Source: Hedera helix
Lineage: Eukaryota; Streptophyta; Magnoliopsida; Apiales; Araliaceae
Length of the DNA: 64,000 nucleotides
Direction: 5' to 3'
Assembly (NCBI GenBank): GCA_947179155.2
Contig: OX359281.1
Location: 43,365,967-43,429,966 of the forward strand
Shown here: in pieces, positions 21,401-34,214 of the stretch
Layout: every line of letters begins with the position of its first letter
How positions within the stretch are numbered: the stretch's first letter is position 1
Position numbers and translations under genes: made by a program
Notes under the pieces: model-generated
Seen by the model: the letters and a program-made list of their open reading frames with translations, nothing else
What the model was told of the DNA's origin: nothing
The model's database searches: none

Positions 21401-24400
21401 CTTCAGATAATATCTTCGTTGTCTCGATATGAGAAGCCAACCCTTTAACATTGGATGGCATCTGATTACTCAAATTCTTAAGCTGAACCACATTTTTGGA
21501 AGGTGAACCACTGACATCGTTCAAACTCAGCCCTATGCACATTAAACTAGATTCCGGTGCACGAACAACGCACTGTGACTCAAAAGCCGACTCCTCTTCT
21601 GTACTGTTTTCTGGAGACCTGCTTTCACCAGCTGGTTCGTCTAGCTTCACCATTGACAAACCACTAAGTAAACTTGAGCCAGGTGAACCAGAAATTTTTA
21701 AGAGAACTCCAGAGCTAGCATCTTGCTTCTGATCTTCGGGAGAAGCATCTTTGTCTATGTTAGCTCCTTCATAATCTTTAAGTTTATGAATGCCTACTGC
21801 AGAGAGCTTTTCGGGCAGTTCTGTTGTGTCCAGACAGCTGTATGATTTTGATGACAAGCTAGTTTGATTTGCATTTTGATCATTCAAACTGGAAGCAGTT
21901 GCGTAGATGCTATCAAATGGCTCTACTTCACTGGGACAAGCTTGTGAAGTCTCAAGTGGTTTCAAGGTTATGGTTTCCTCTCTCGCTGTATGAAACTTGT
22001 TCTCTCCAGAACTAGTCTTGGAATAATGAGATCTAGACATTGCATCTAGTCCGTTCTCTACATTCACTTGCACGGGAAAAGCACAAAATTCAGACGGCTG
22101 CACAACTCTTGCACACAGATTTGAACAAGCCCTAACAGCCTGAGGACTCTTCTTGTAAAGGTAGTTGCACTCTTGCTTTGATCCTGGATTACTTTTCCTC
22201 TTCACCTTTCTAGAAACTTTTGTCCACTTTTTTACTTCATCATCTGAATTCAGAACAGAACTAACAACACTGCTGTGGTTTTCAATCAAAGGAGCCTCTT
22301 TCAACTCTGCACCAAATTGTGAGCAAACTGAATTCACAATTTCAGAATCATGAATGCAATCCGACGCATCATTCCTCTGAACCTTCTGCCATACAGAATG
22401 ATTATTTTCCCTCCCAAAATGGCCATTCAAATTTCCAGCACTGCTAACACTGCACTGGCTTGAATTATTGGGCACTCTTTTACTCTTTTGCATTGTTTTC
22501 ACAAGCACCTCCAAATAACTAGCACCAGAGTAACACCCCTGCCTACCGCAGTTTGTCTTCTCTCCATGACTATCAATGGCTGCAGTATCATTTAACCATG
22601 CGGCACAACCAGGTGATTTTGGAATATCAATCCCAGCATTCTCTTCATTAGACAGTGTAATTCCATTATCAGAATCCAAACATTTACCACCATTTGGACC
22701 AACTAAGAGCGATTCCAATACAGGACAGTCATTTGTCTCGGAATAAACATCGGAATAATTGCTCAGTTCACATTTTGTATCCTGTACCTCTACATTTAAG
22801 CTGGAATACCCTGGGTATTTAGTTTGAAGCCCATCTTCAAAATCAGCTACATGACGTTCACTATTGAAACTTTGAAGCATAGAGGGTGCCAAACTTTCTG
22901 AGACATCCCCTTCCTCAATGCAAGACGTGCATGCATAACCTCTTGTACTGCTTCCTTCAGAATTATTCCCATTGCAAATGTCCTCAGATTCAGGTGATGT
23001 ATCTGCAGATTTGGTTGCATAAGGAAGTGGTGCAACCCCATCATGGATGTCATTATTGGCACCAGTTTGAGATGTTCCCACTCCACGGCGACATTCTATT
23101 TCAGCTAAGCCAGTTTTTCTTGAAAATTTTTTGTTACGCTTTGCCTTCTTTCTCATTTTTTTACTTGAACGTCTTTTTCTAGGTTTCTCTTCCTGGGAAA
23201 CAATAAACAACATATCAGATGAATTAGTAGTGTTCAAGAAAGTAAGAACCAGAATAGGATTATTGCAGTTACTATACGACATCTGACAATATTAACTTAG
23301 TAGCATTGACTCACTTTGTTTTCAATGCCTTCGTTTTGAGATAGATTAGCATTAACTGAAATTCCCGGAGTTGTGGAACCCAGATGATTAACATGAGGTC
23401 CATGTTCCATGGGTAATGCAACAATCTTCCACTGCCCATCAGGTCCCACGGCAAAAAATGAAAATATTGTACACCTGATAAAAATTAATGGAGATATAAA
23501 TATACAACACTAATTCGCCACAATACATGGATACTATTAAAAGTTAGAAATGTCAAAAACAGAATCACACTAATGAACTCAAGGTGGACTTCAAGAAATG
23601 AGAAAGGGCGTTATTATTTTCAGACCTGAAGAAGATCTAGCTTGAATAATATCATCTTTCTCTTATTAAAGCGGTAAATCAAACTTGAATTTAAAGCATG
23701 AGTTAGATACTTCCAAAAGTTCGATTAAGTTAAATTTTGACATGTATGCTAACTGTGAGATCAATACACACATTTCAAATTTAATATAAATTTCAATTAA
23801 GGTTTCTTATCTGATTTCGGAGCTATTGTGGTAAAAGGGGGACAAGAAACAAAGCTGAATTTGTCAATTTTCACGACTGGCCACCAAAATTGGGCCTAAA
23901 ATTTGGCATAAATGAACTAGTTTTCGCATTTTCTTTTGAACCTGTAACACATAAATATTACACAAAAACACTCATTTCTCTCATCATTCTCCTAATAATT
24001 GTGATGAAGTTTAATGGTGTATATATAGACAGAGGTTGATTTGTGAGAGTTGGTGCCTGCTGGTGCTGTTTCCATGAAATCTTCACGAGAAGATACAGAG
24101 GGGGGGGGGGGGGGGGGGGGGAGTAAGCAGATTTATTTGATGTTGACTGTGATAGTACTGAGAAGTAGAAAGGAAACTGAAGGTAGGAAGAAAGAGAGAT
24201 AGTCTAGACCTTTTTGCCATTAAATGGATCATCTGATACTCAGACGACTAATTTATCTCGATTGTTTTAATTTGAATAACCTAAGGAAGTCACGTGTCAA
24301 ACTGCTAAGGAAAAAGATATAGGGATGCCATGTGGAACTGAGGAGAAGCATAGGGGCGTTTTTAGTATTCTTCCCAAAATTTACATGGAAACTACATCAT

Positions 24401-25324
24401 TGAATTCTAACACGTTAGCAAGACTTGAATTCCCAATTCGGAGACAAGCTGATTCTAGAAGTAGATAGGAAGAAAGGCGGCGGACAACCGACTGAACTGG
24501 GAGCCTAAACGGCATTAAGGATGAGTCCAACGGTCGACAAACGACTTCTATCTACAGGTGCTTTCATTATGGATCGGTCGACTTGTCACAATTGATTGCT
24601 CACACAATTAGGTTAGGCAGGCTTGAGAAGGTGATCTGAATCGCTATTGATACGATGCGGAGCTGGTTTGCCGTGGGAATGAGGAGTTGACTCCGAGTAG
24701 CCTTCCTGTAGCCCAAAAGCATTAGGGAAGGTGTATATCTGAGGCAGTAAACGAATGACCCAATGGGAGAGGTCCGAATGAGCAATAATCGAATTCAAAT
24801 ATGTTAGCAAGACTTGAATTCCCAATTCGGAGACAAGCTGATTCTAGAAGCAAATAGCCAGTATTCCTATCTGAAATGATAGATTTAGAAACCAGAACTA
24901 ATTATATTTATCCAGAGTCAAGGATTACAACCCTTTGGCCCATGTCAATGACATGTACATGGTATAGATCATAAGTTACAGTAACTCCAGGTCCTCCAGA
25001 AATTAAAAATAAAATAAATTAAATATGACACACAAACTATATCTACCACAAAAAATATCTACAACTGATTTACCTGTGATCGGGGTCCAACCAACCAAAG
25101 CAAGATACTTCAGTATCCTGGCATATTCAATATAGCAAGTTAGGAAAGATTTCCAAATCCAAATGGAAGAAAACAGGAAAAGCAAATCAGTTAATGCAAC
25201 ACATATAGACCTTTGAAGATGAATTGAAGTTATCCTTCTCTAAGGAGTCCCCGAACAAGAAGCTGCTTTCCCTATCTGCCTCTTTCTGAATAGGTATATT
25301 GGTTCTAGGGAGAGCACAGTGCAT
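17987..25324 (-). CDS. DUF789-family protein, long form (about 1069 aa)
   Basis: Coding exons on the minus strand are 25324-25211, 25117-25074, 23474-23315, 23192-20776, 19907-19803, 19609-19435 and 18181-17987. All junctions are GT-AG and keep phase. The DUF789 domain runs from about residue 767 to the end. Its family motifs are GGLWQWYEKHGSYG, FVPYLSAIQLF, LLFEYFESEQPQRRRPLFEK, LRDLHPTSWYSVAWYPIYRI and AFLTYHSLGH. Biochemical function is unknown. Upstream lies a poorly conserved serine-rich region of more than 650 residues, mostly in one 2417-nt exon, beginning with a basic cluster (EEKPRKRRSSKKMRKKAKR) that could be a nuclear localisation signal. The chosen start is the first ATG (MHCALPRT) of the first coding exon, which follows an acceptor site, so a 5' non-coding exon is expected. 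The frame is intact. Confidence 0.88.
24100..24121 (+). repeat. 22-base poly-G run in DUF789 intron
   Basis: Twenty-two consecutive G lie between agatacaga and agtaag. On the transcribed sense of the gene this is a C run. Length in an assembly may be unreliable. Confidence 0.95.
24414..24850 (+). repeat. 48-bp perfect direct repeats flanking 341 bp
   Basis: The same 48 bases (beginning gttagcaagacttgaattcc, ending gctgattctagaag) occur at 24414-24461 and 24803-24850. The 341 bp between them are G/C-richer than the surrounding intron and contain no recognisable motif. The repeat is far too long for a transposon target duplication. Duplication during break repair is one explanation. Confidence 0.85.
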
Positions 25325-25344
25325 ATTTTGTTTTGCCTGTCCAT

Positions 25345-28300
25345 GTTAAGAGAACATATATAAGAACAGGATTATCATTTGATACTGGAATTGGTAAATC
25401 AAATATCCTAGAGATAACATTCCAATTTTCAAGCTTTTAAGAAATAACAAAATATCACTTTTTATGTAGCTAAATTAATAATCAAACAACATTTGTAGCA
25501 AGAATATCAGGTAACAAGAATATCAGGCAAACGAACATCTATGGAAGCAGAATATATAGTAACACTTTAAAGCCTTCCAATTTTGGGTGTGATAGGGGGT
25601 AAAGAAGAAACAGTCATAAGATCTGACTGCACATATGAAGGAGATGCCACATCTTATGAAAGCAAGAATTGTTTTTGGGTGGGAGGGCAGGTGTATTAAG
25701 ATTCTTATGCAAGATAGATCATTAAGGCATCAACAGATCATTTTCCTCAGGAAGTAGCCAATGCCACAAGGGCAATGAAGTTCACCGTAATGAATAAACA
25801 TGACAAATCTTCATATAAGCAAGGAGCCAACAAAATAAATAATCTATCTATGTCACTTTGTATGGAAAAACATGTATTCCTAAAGATATGTTTTGAAAAT
25901 GTGAGTAACTCAATTTTTTAAGGGGCAGAATTCTCAAATAAAGAGTAGTGTTCGAGGGACATAACATGTAAATTGCAAACCCAGAAGAAATGGAAATAGC
26001 ACGCATGAAAAAACAACCCAGCAGCAATAACAATGTTTACATCAAGTGGCCACAAGTTGAGTCTCGAATAAAAAAAATACCAAACTCATTGAAATGCACT
26101 TAGTTCCATAGGAGCGGTAGAAAGATGGAAAATAATATTAAAATAAATTGAGCACATTTATTGCAATAGTATCTATCTCATCTTCCAATTTCTTAGTGTC
26201 ATTGATTAGCCACCTCTTTCCTGATCATCTTTTAAATGATAATAGGCACTTGGTAACACCAATTTTTTAACTCTCGTATGGGTTTCATAAACATCTATTT
26301 TAAAGGGTTTCAAAAAACAAAGATGACAGGTGTACTGCAAGTCCGCAACATTAAAAGTGGTTGATCAACAATAAATGCATGATATGAAGAGGGTATGACA
26401 ATGGCTACAGGCTCGAAATGTAGAGACCTATATAGATATATACTGAGGTATTAAACCTGAAATAAAAAGGAAGTACAGTTGACCAGGTTCCCCTTTTTAT
26501 TTGTCTTAAGATAACACTTCAGTGTTAAAGTACTGCCATAAGGCATGAAAAGAAATCCGTTGAGGATAATGACAAAACAAGATGCGACTTATAATAGCCT
26601 TTTAAAACTTATAGTATACTGATCTTTATCAACCTTATGGTAGTTAAGGAAATGAAGAATTAATGAATATAGAAGAAAGGTTCCATCACCTTTAGATGAT
26701 TTAAGCTTGGAATTGGCTTCATTCATGTTAGAGTTTACAAATTGTCCCACATCGAATACCTTGAGAAAATACATCTAGCACATAATAACTAAGGAGGACA
26801 ACTCTTAGAGAGCTTGATGTCTTTATATGCTAGATTTGGGCCCATATATAAATGTGTAACAATTCAGAGTGACCGATAACAACTGAAAGTTGACAGCAAT
26901 CAATCCGATTTTGACCAAGTTAAGTAAGAAATGATATTAAAAAAGGAAATATGGATTATTTTTAGGGCTATCCGAAGCAACTTGTCATAGTTAACTAAGA
27001 GGAGGAGGAGAATAAAGAATAATAAATAAATAAAAGCATAACAGTAAAACATTACAACTGGTCTAGTTAACTTTGACATCCCTATGTTTTTGTGTTTATA
27101 TCAATTTGCCGATCACCAAAATCTAATGACTAAAAATATGAATTAATATTTCAACTGCTTATATCAGAAGCAAGGATTCTTCAATAGGTTGGCGAATCCC
27201 CAAATCTAGATTCGGGGATTCTTCAATTCTTCAAGATTTGTTAAGATTTTTTTGGGGGATTCTTCAATAGTTTTTTCTCTAAATAATAAAAATTGAATAT
27301 ATATACTAGCTTGTATAATGTTTTATACATTTCAATTATATATTTCCTAGAACTCCTACATAGTATTAGTATATAAAAACTTTGTTTTTCTTCAATGTTT
27401 TTACATTTTATAATGAATTATTATTTATTGGTTAAAAAATTTAATGTATGTATATGTATACAAATATTTATAGGGATTTATATTTATGTGCATATAAATA
27501 AATTTAGTTTAAACTTAAATATGTGCCCGAATTCCTAAATCCCCATTTTCTGAAATTTTTTGAACTACCAAATCCCCGTATGGCGAGCCCGAATCATTAC
27601 TTTTTAGGTTTATAGTTCTTCAATATCCATGTTAAATAGTTTGTTTACTTATGGTAGATGTTCAAGATGGGCAGTTCACTCCTTTCAGAAGTAAACATGT
27701 ACTGAAAGGAACATCATAGTGAATTCATATCATTAGACATGCTTACCAAACAAAGCTCCGACCAACATCTAAACATATGATTGTGTATCCCATACCACAC
27801 CTATGTCATATAATGTCTGAAATAGGTTTTTATCTTACTTGAAAAAATCTACACAGCACAGGGAAAAGGTAAAAATGTTCCATATTATACTAATTTGGAA
27901 AAGTCCAAGTTTGGGAAAAGGCAAATGGTCACACATCACACATGCTAACAAAACAAATCAAAAGGCCAGAGGATTAACTATTAACTTTTTTCTTTCTGCA
28001 TGCTCTATTGTATAATATACCTTTGACTTTCTATAAAAGTTAGTACAGTATGATCTCCTAATTCGAATCAACTACTATAGTTATAAACCCTTATTTCAAT
28101 GGAAATAATCTCCTAAATAAAATCTACTACTATAATTAAAATTTATCTCCTAATTAAAGTCTACTACTATAATTAGAACTTCTTGAATATCCTACTTAAT
28201 AAAAATAATAAATAACTATATTAATAATCACATATTTATCTCCAAATAACAATACCAAATAAACAATAAATTTCTTGATTTTCCTCTTTCATTTCGCATC

Positions 28301-31200
28301 AGAATCAGAAGCATAACTACATTTCGGTTCGTGGAACCTCTATGGGAAAGCAGTATAAGTAGGCTAAAACTTGGTATGCTAGTCGCTATGGGTTGCTTCA
28401 TAAAGGCTTATAGCTATAAATGTTTCTTAAAATCTAAATGCACAACTCTAGGGAAGATTTTTGGTTACATAAAAAAATGGTAGTTCAAGATATGAAATAC
28501 AAATGCGATTGAGAAGTTTGAGGATCCAACACTAAGTTTGAATATTGATATTGGTGCAATTAGAGGAAGAAAACAAACAAAAATTTGGGTCACTAAATTT
28601 AGAATTCCGAAATTTAAAAGTGAACATGCTTAAAACATGTCTCATTTAACCTTCACGGACCACTTCACTACCCAGCAAGCTCCAGCCCAAAAATAACAAG
28701 TAACTTATCAAGCAACTTACACAGAAATTGTCATGTTTGGAAACTAAAATACCAAAACACAGTTCACTACGTTCTATAAGAGTATTTGGTACTCAGAGCT
28801 AAACCTGTTAAATAATATGAAATAAATATGCCTATATACCATGCGAGAAATATTATAGACATGTAAAGAATTAATTAAACTTTTGCTTGAACAATTAAGG
28901 TGTTCCAAAAAGTAAGAGCTCCAGAACATAAGAGTACTAGAATGTAAGACGTCTAGAACAATAAGAGTTCTAGAACATAAGAGTACCATTTTGGGAAGAA
29001 AGTACGAAAACATAGTTCGCTGCACCTATAAGAGTTTGTAATAACTCTGAGAAGAACCTGTCCAATGATATGCACATACTATGCGTGAATACAATGCGAA
29101 AAAATATCATAAACATACAAAAAATTAACCTCAACTTCTGGAGTTGCTAGAACAGTTCAGGTGAACAAGGTAAGTAATGCAGTGCAAAATTTGTCATAGA
29201 CTCATAGCTTGTTATGGAAGTTCATTACAAAGCTAATTTGCAACTATGTAAAGAATTAAAATTTTAAGGAAATACCACAATTTTTATGTGTGTTGCAATT
29301 TCAGTTCACAGCAGGTATATGGTTATGACAAGAGTGGTTAGGGATCCATTTAGTTATTTGTAAGTCATCAGGTGTATCAGGAACTTATACATCTAGGTGC
29401 AATCAATAAGTTGACCATTACATGATTACGTCATACCAATCATAATTTGTTGGTCCTACAAACATCTATTAATTTGTTGGTCCTAAAACATCTATAAGAT
29501 TTAAAGAAAATCATATTACTTGAGATAGAATTTAGATTTCAATATTTCCAAATAATCTTTATATGAAACAAAAAGAAACTTACATAATTCGACAAGACAT
29601 ACAGAAAGAGAGAGAAAGATAGACTTATATAGTGTTTGTAAAAACAAAGAGACAAAACTCAAAAGAAAAATCAAACGAGTTTACGAAATGGATAAGAGGG
29701 CCACGGAGATAGGTTAGCCATTTCACAAACCTGATATTCTTGAAGGGAAAGCTTAAGCACTATATTAAGATTGAAAAGCTTAACAAACAGATGTTGTTCA
29801 AACAATATGAATGCAGTTTGTGACCATGATACATGCTAGTTTTTCATTTCCAAGCGTAAGAGACCACAGGTTAATTAACCTCATATACAGGAAATCCCCA
29901 AAAACCAGTCATATTGGTGGATTTTAAACTATGAGTGAGTCCTACAACTAAACCTATTCCCATGTAAACCCTAACTAGAAAGCATTTGCTGAGCATCCTC
30001 AGAAAAATATCCAATGATTGGGAGCATGCAAAATGTTATTAATGCACGAAATATCAAAAGAATCAAGGATCCCCGAAAACATAATACAAAGCGACAAAAG
30101 TTATGATTTATAATGGAAACAATAAAAATAACTTATTCCAACTGCACGGCAACAAAACTTAATATCCTTTTGAAGTAATGATGACAAAAAACACACTTAA
30201 AATTCAGACACCAAATCACAAATCTTTTAAAGCCCGAATAAGTATTTAAGACAGAGACAACATGCCTATCTCAATCTAAGAGACATAAAAATAATTGGTT
30301 CGAGCTTTATAGGACAATGATAATAAAATTTAATGAAGTCCAAATCCTAAAGTAATCATGCGGAATTAAAATTAATACTTACAGTCACACAAGATATTCT
30401 CAGTTAATGCATAGGACAAGATTGCCTCAAAAGAAAAGGCTGACCTAAACACAATATCATCTTCAGGAACTTTGTAGGCATAAGCTCATTTTTCATTCCA
30501 AAAGCATGGTTAGCTAAAACTCATAAGAAATACACTTGTTTTTGCTTTGGAAAGCTTGTATTTGACAATATGTAATCGAATTATAAATTATCAATTTTCA
30601 CTTCTGCAAAATTCTTGATATAACTAACTATGCATAATACAGATAACATCGATTTGAATACCAACTGACAGGTAGGTAGTGATGACTCAAGATAATCTTC
30701 AGCAACATGCAAACCAATTTATCAGGAAATGTATTAAACCTTGAAGAATTGCAAAAAGTAAGAAATGCAATTGGGAAAAAAGAAAAAAAAAAATAGCACT
30801 TTAAAGCTCAAATTAGGTAATCCCCATTTGAGAAACTGCAAAAACAAACAGATCACCAATAACTAATGAACCCAATTCAACCATCAGTGTATATAATCAC
30901 TTTCCGTTTGATTGATAGCAACAAAAACAACAACTCGTATGACAATTACAACCTGGAATTATACAGAAAAATGATAACAATAACAATGGCTACTTTCAAA
31001 AATAGAATTGACTAAATTCAACCAATGATCAAGAAACGAAAATGGAAATGCAAAATCTCACCAACCCATTATCTAAAATCACTAAAACTGCCGACCCACT
31101 TGAACAAAAGACCAAAAACTAAAATAAAAAAATCGAAAGAAAAAAAAAATCTTCCCAAAAAATTTAGCTGAACCCTGCTATATTTGCTAGAGACCAACTT
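25345..31200. other. Long non-coding stretch, probable leader intron of the DUF789 gene
   Basis: No protein frame longer than about 80 codons is convincing. If the leader exon near 31.23-31.4 kb is real, this is a 5.9-kb first intron. It holds a diverged duplication at 28745-29165 and a small minisatellite at 28912-28990. The rest is AT-rich sequence in which I see nothing specific. Confidence 0.5.
28745..29165 (-). repeat. Diverged duplication of about 165 bp around a 13-16 bp minisatellite
   Basis: Segments at about 28745-28910 and 29001-29165 align in order: aacacagttcact/aacatagttcgct, tataagagt, ctgagaagaacctgt or a variant, atgcgagaaatattata or a variant, and aaaattaa. Between them, 28912-28990, variants of agaacataagagta are repeated about four to five times. 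Confidence 0.65.
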
Positions 31201-31226
31201 TAATTTCTCTAAACCAACTCACTCAC

Positions 31227-31400
31227 CGGAAATTCAGGCAGAGGAAAATCTAAAAAACCCAACAGACAATTTTTTTTTTTTACGAGAGAGAGAGAGAGAG
31301 AAAAAATCGGAAGTGAAGCAGTAGCTGTAAACGAACCCTGAGACGAAGCTCCTGCGGCTTCCTTGTTGAGTGTGCATCTTTTTTTGGTCCTTGCATGGCT
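31227..31400 (-). other. Predicted 5' non-coding exon of the DUF789 gene
   Basis: On the minus strand, a CT-repeat-rich segment (the GA run at about 31283-31300 on the plus strand) ends with TTTCCG followed by GTGAGTGAG, a strong splice donor at 31226. CT-rich leaders are common in plant 5' UTRs. Linking this exon to the acceptor at 25337 is inference. It needs transcript evidence. Confidence 0.4.
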
Positions 31401-31442
31401 TTTCTTATTAAATAATCCATTTTTGATTTTTTTACAATACAA

Positions 31443-34180
31443 AATAATAAAAATATATTACAGTCACTCTCTTTCTGTATATAACAGTATATCTATCTGT
31501 TTTTTCTTTCTTTTTCAACAATGACTGACAATGACCAGAAAGACTGTGAAGAAGAAATTATCTTGTGTATCAAATGGGGCAGAGATTGTGTTTATGGGGT
31601 GAGATATATTGTTATGGCAATGGTATTTGATCAAGGAGCAAAAATGGGAGTTTTTCTAAATCAATAGGGCCATTTTTGTAACAAAATAATTAATTACTTT
31701 GAAGTTTTGCTACCCTTTGACACGGAGTGTGTGCATGGTTAAACCTGGCTATTGAAAACATCATTTGTTTTGGTGTTTTGTAAATATATGCTTTTTGCAT
31801 CACTCTGACCTCTATTTTAGTGATATATTAGTCTCTATTCTAAAAAGTAGTTGGAATTTATTTCGGATAAATCTCTAAGATAGTTTATTATGTATAGACT
31901 TAAAAGGATAATGAGTGAGAAACTTGTCTTTTTTAAGACGCATTAAAATAGGGAGGTGATAGTAGTTAAGGCAGAAACCGTGGGGACAGGACAATTTTTT
32001 TATTTTAAACAAATAAATTATTATTATTAAAATAGGGTGGGGACACTATATATGAATTCGTAGAATAAGTATAAGCACACAGAATAAGTCTAAATACATA
32101 AATTTTATATATAAACTTCATCTAAATTATTTAAAAGTAAAGTATGACGCGAAAATTCGTATCAAACTCTCACTTTTTAATGGTATAAATAGAGTTTGTA
32201 TCTAAGTTTGTGTTTGTAGACTTGTCCAAGTATACAACATCCAAATACTATATCTATTTTAACCATTAAAAAATAATATGGTATTGAAATATGTGTCATA
32301 CCCTACTTTTTAAAAGTTGAGATGAATATAATATTTGATTTTATATTTGAATATTGTGTATGTAGATTTGTCCTGAATTGATATGATATATTTATTTATA
32401 AAAAAATAAAAATAATGTTATGGGCACAAATTATATACATAAATTTTTTGATATTTTCACATGGTATCTCTCACATAAAGGTGAAATCTATTTTATTCTT
32501 ATGTGAAAATATCAAAAATACATATAAAAATATCAATTCCTTTTTATTTATTTATTTTAAACAAAATAAATTATTGTTATTAAATAAGGTGGGACACTGT
32601 GTATGAATTGGTAATGGCATATTTATTTATAAAAAAATTAAAATAACGCTATGCGTATAAATTATATACACAAAATTGTATCAATAAAAATATATAAAAT
32701 ATTTAATAATAAGTCTTCTTTTTATATTTTTTTATTTTTTTATATTATTTATATATAATTTTGTATGTATAATTTATATTCATAATATTACTCAAAATAT
32801 AAGTCTTATCGCCATTTATTTAGCAAGCTGTTATTAGTAGGACAAAAAGGATGGAGACCATGGGAGCAGGATAATTACTTTATTTGAAAAAATAAATTAT
32901 TGTTATTAAAATAGAGTGGGACACCACACATGAATTGCTAACGTATATTTATCTAAATAATAAATGTTAGGAATTTATATATATATATATATTTTAAAAT
33001 AATAATTTTATAAGATCTTTCTCCTTTAATAATGTTATGATATATTAGTACCATTAAAATAAGATAATGTCTTTTAAGACATTAATACCTTCGTATAATC
33101 TTGCACCCAAAACACACCATTGTGTAATCACATTTATATATAATAGGACTTATGTAATATGAAAAGTATAGATTAAGAGAGTAGAGGCACTCGAAATTTA
33201 ATTATGTACACTTTACTACAAAGCATAAAATATTGTTTCATTTTTATATTATAAATGGACAAAGATTATTTGTCAAAAATGCATATATTATTTACCATAA
33301 ATAATAGGTGACGTTAAATTGACATCATTGAAATGAGATATTTATAAGAGCATAAATCGGGAGTTAATAAAATATTTTCTCCGTTTTAAATTATAAGATT
33401 AATATTTTTTTTTTTAAAATCAATGAAATTTACTCTTTTTTATCTACCATTCTTAAATTTCAAAAAAGCATTAATTACTTTAACTTTCTATATTAGTCTT
33501 ATATAAAATACTAATTTATTACTCCTTCAGTTTTTAATAAATTTTAAAAAGATAATATTAAAATTTTATAATATTATCTTCCATCGGATAGCTTCCCAAA
33601 TGGCCCCCACAATTAATTCAGAAATAAATGTACAATTTTGAGGGACTTTATTGATGAACAATTAAATAAATTTAAAAATTTACCATAATAGTTCATCTAT
33701 TTATAATATAAAAGATAGTATTTATCTTTAAATTAAAGATTTATTTGTTTATATATTCATGTATTCATCTATTTATAATAGTAAAATTTTATTTAAACTC
33801 AAATAATTATACTTATATAATTTAATAATAATAAATTGTTATATAATTAAATATTATTGTTATAAAAAATATGACTTTTGAAGAGTAGTAATTAACTTAA
33901 AAAATGTAAGAGAGAATAAGAGATAGTAATAAGTTAATAATTATGATAATAAGAATATAGATGATAGTTTATTTTCCTAAATTTTAAGTTTTTACTCAAA
34001 AGTTGATCTTAAAAAGTCAATAATAATCAAATAATATAGAACAAATAGAGTATACTATTTGATTAATAATATTTTTCTGAGTCCATGTCCTATTTTTTCT
34101 CGACTCTTAAATCTTTAATTGGACAATGAAAAATATGTTTGCTGGAATAGTATCCATAACAAACGTTTGCTATGAATCAC

Positions 34181-34214
<34 letters not shown>

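Noticed and set aside
23193..23282. Start of the DUF789 protein at 23282, as the longest open frame suggests
   Set aside because: A good acceptor (TTTCCCAG) ends at 23193, and upstream exons at 23474, 25117 and 25324 join in phase with typical family sequence (CFGWLDPDH, GPDGQWKI).
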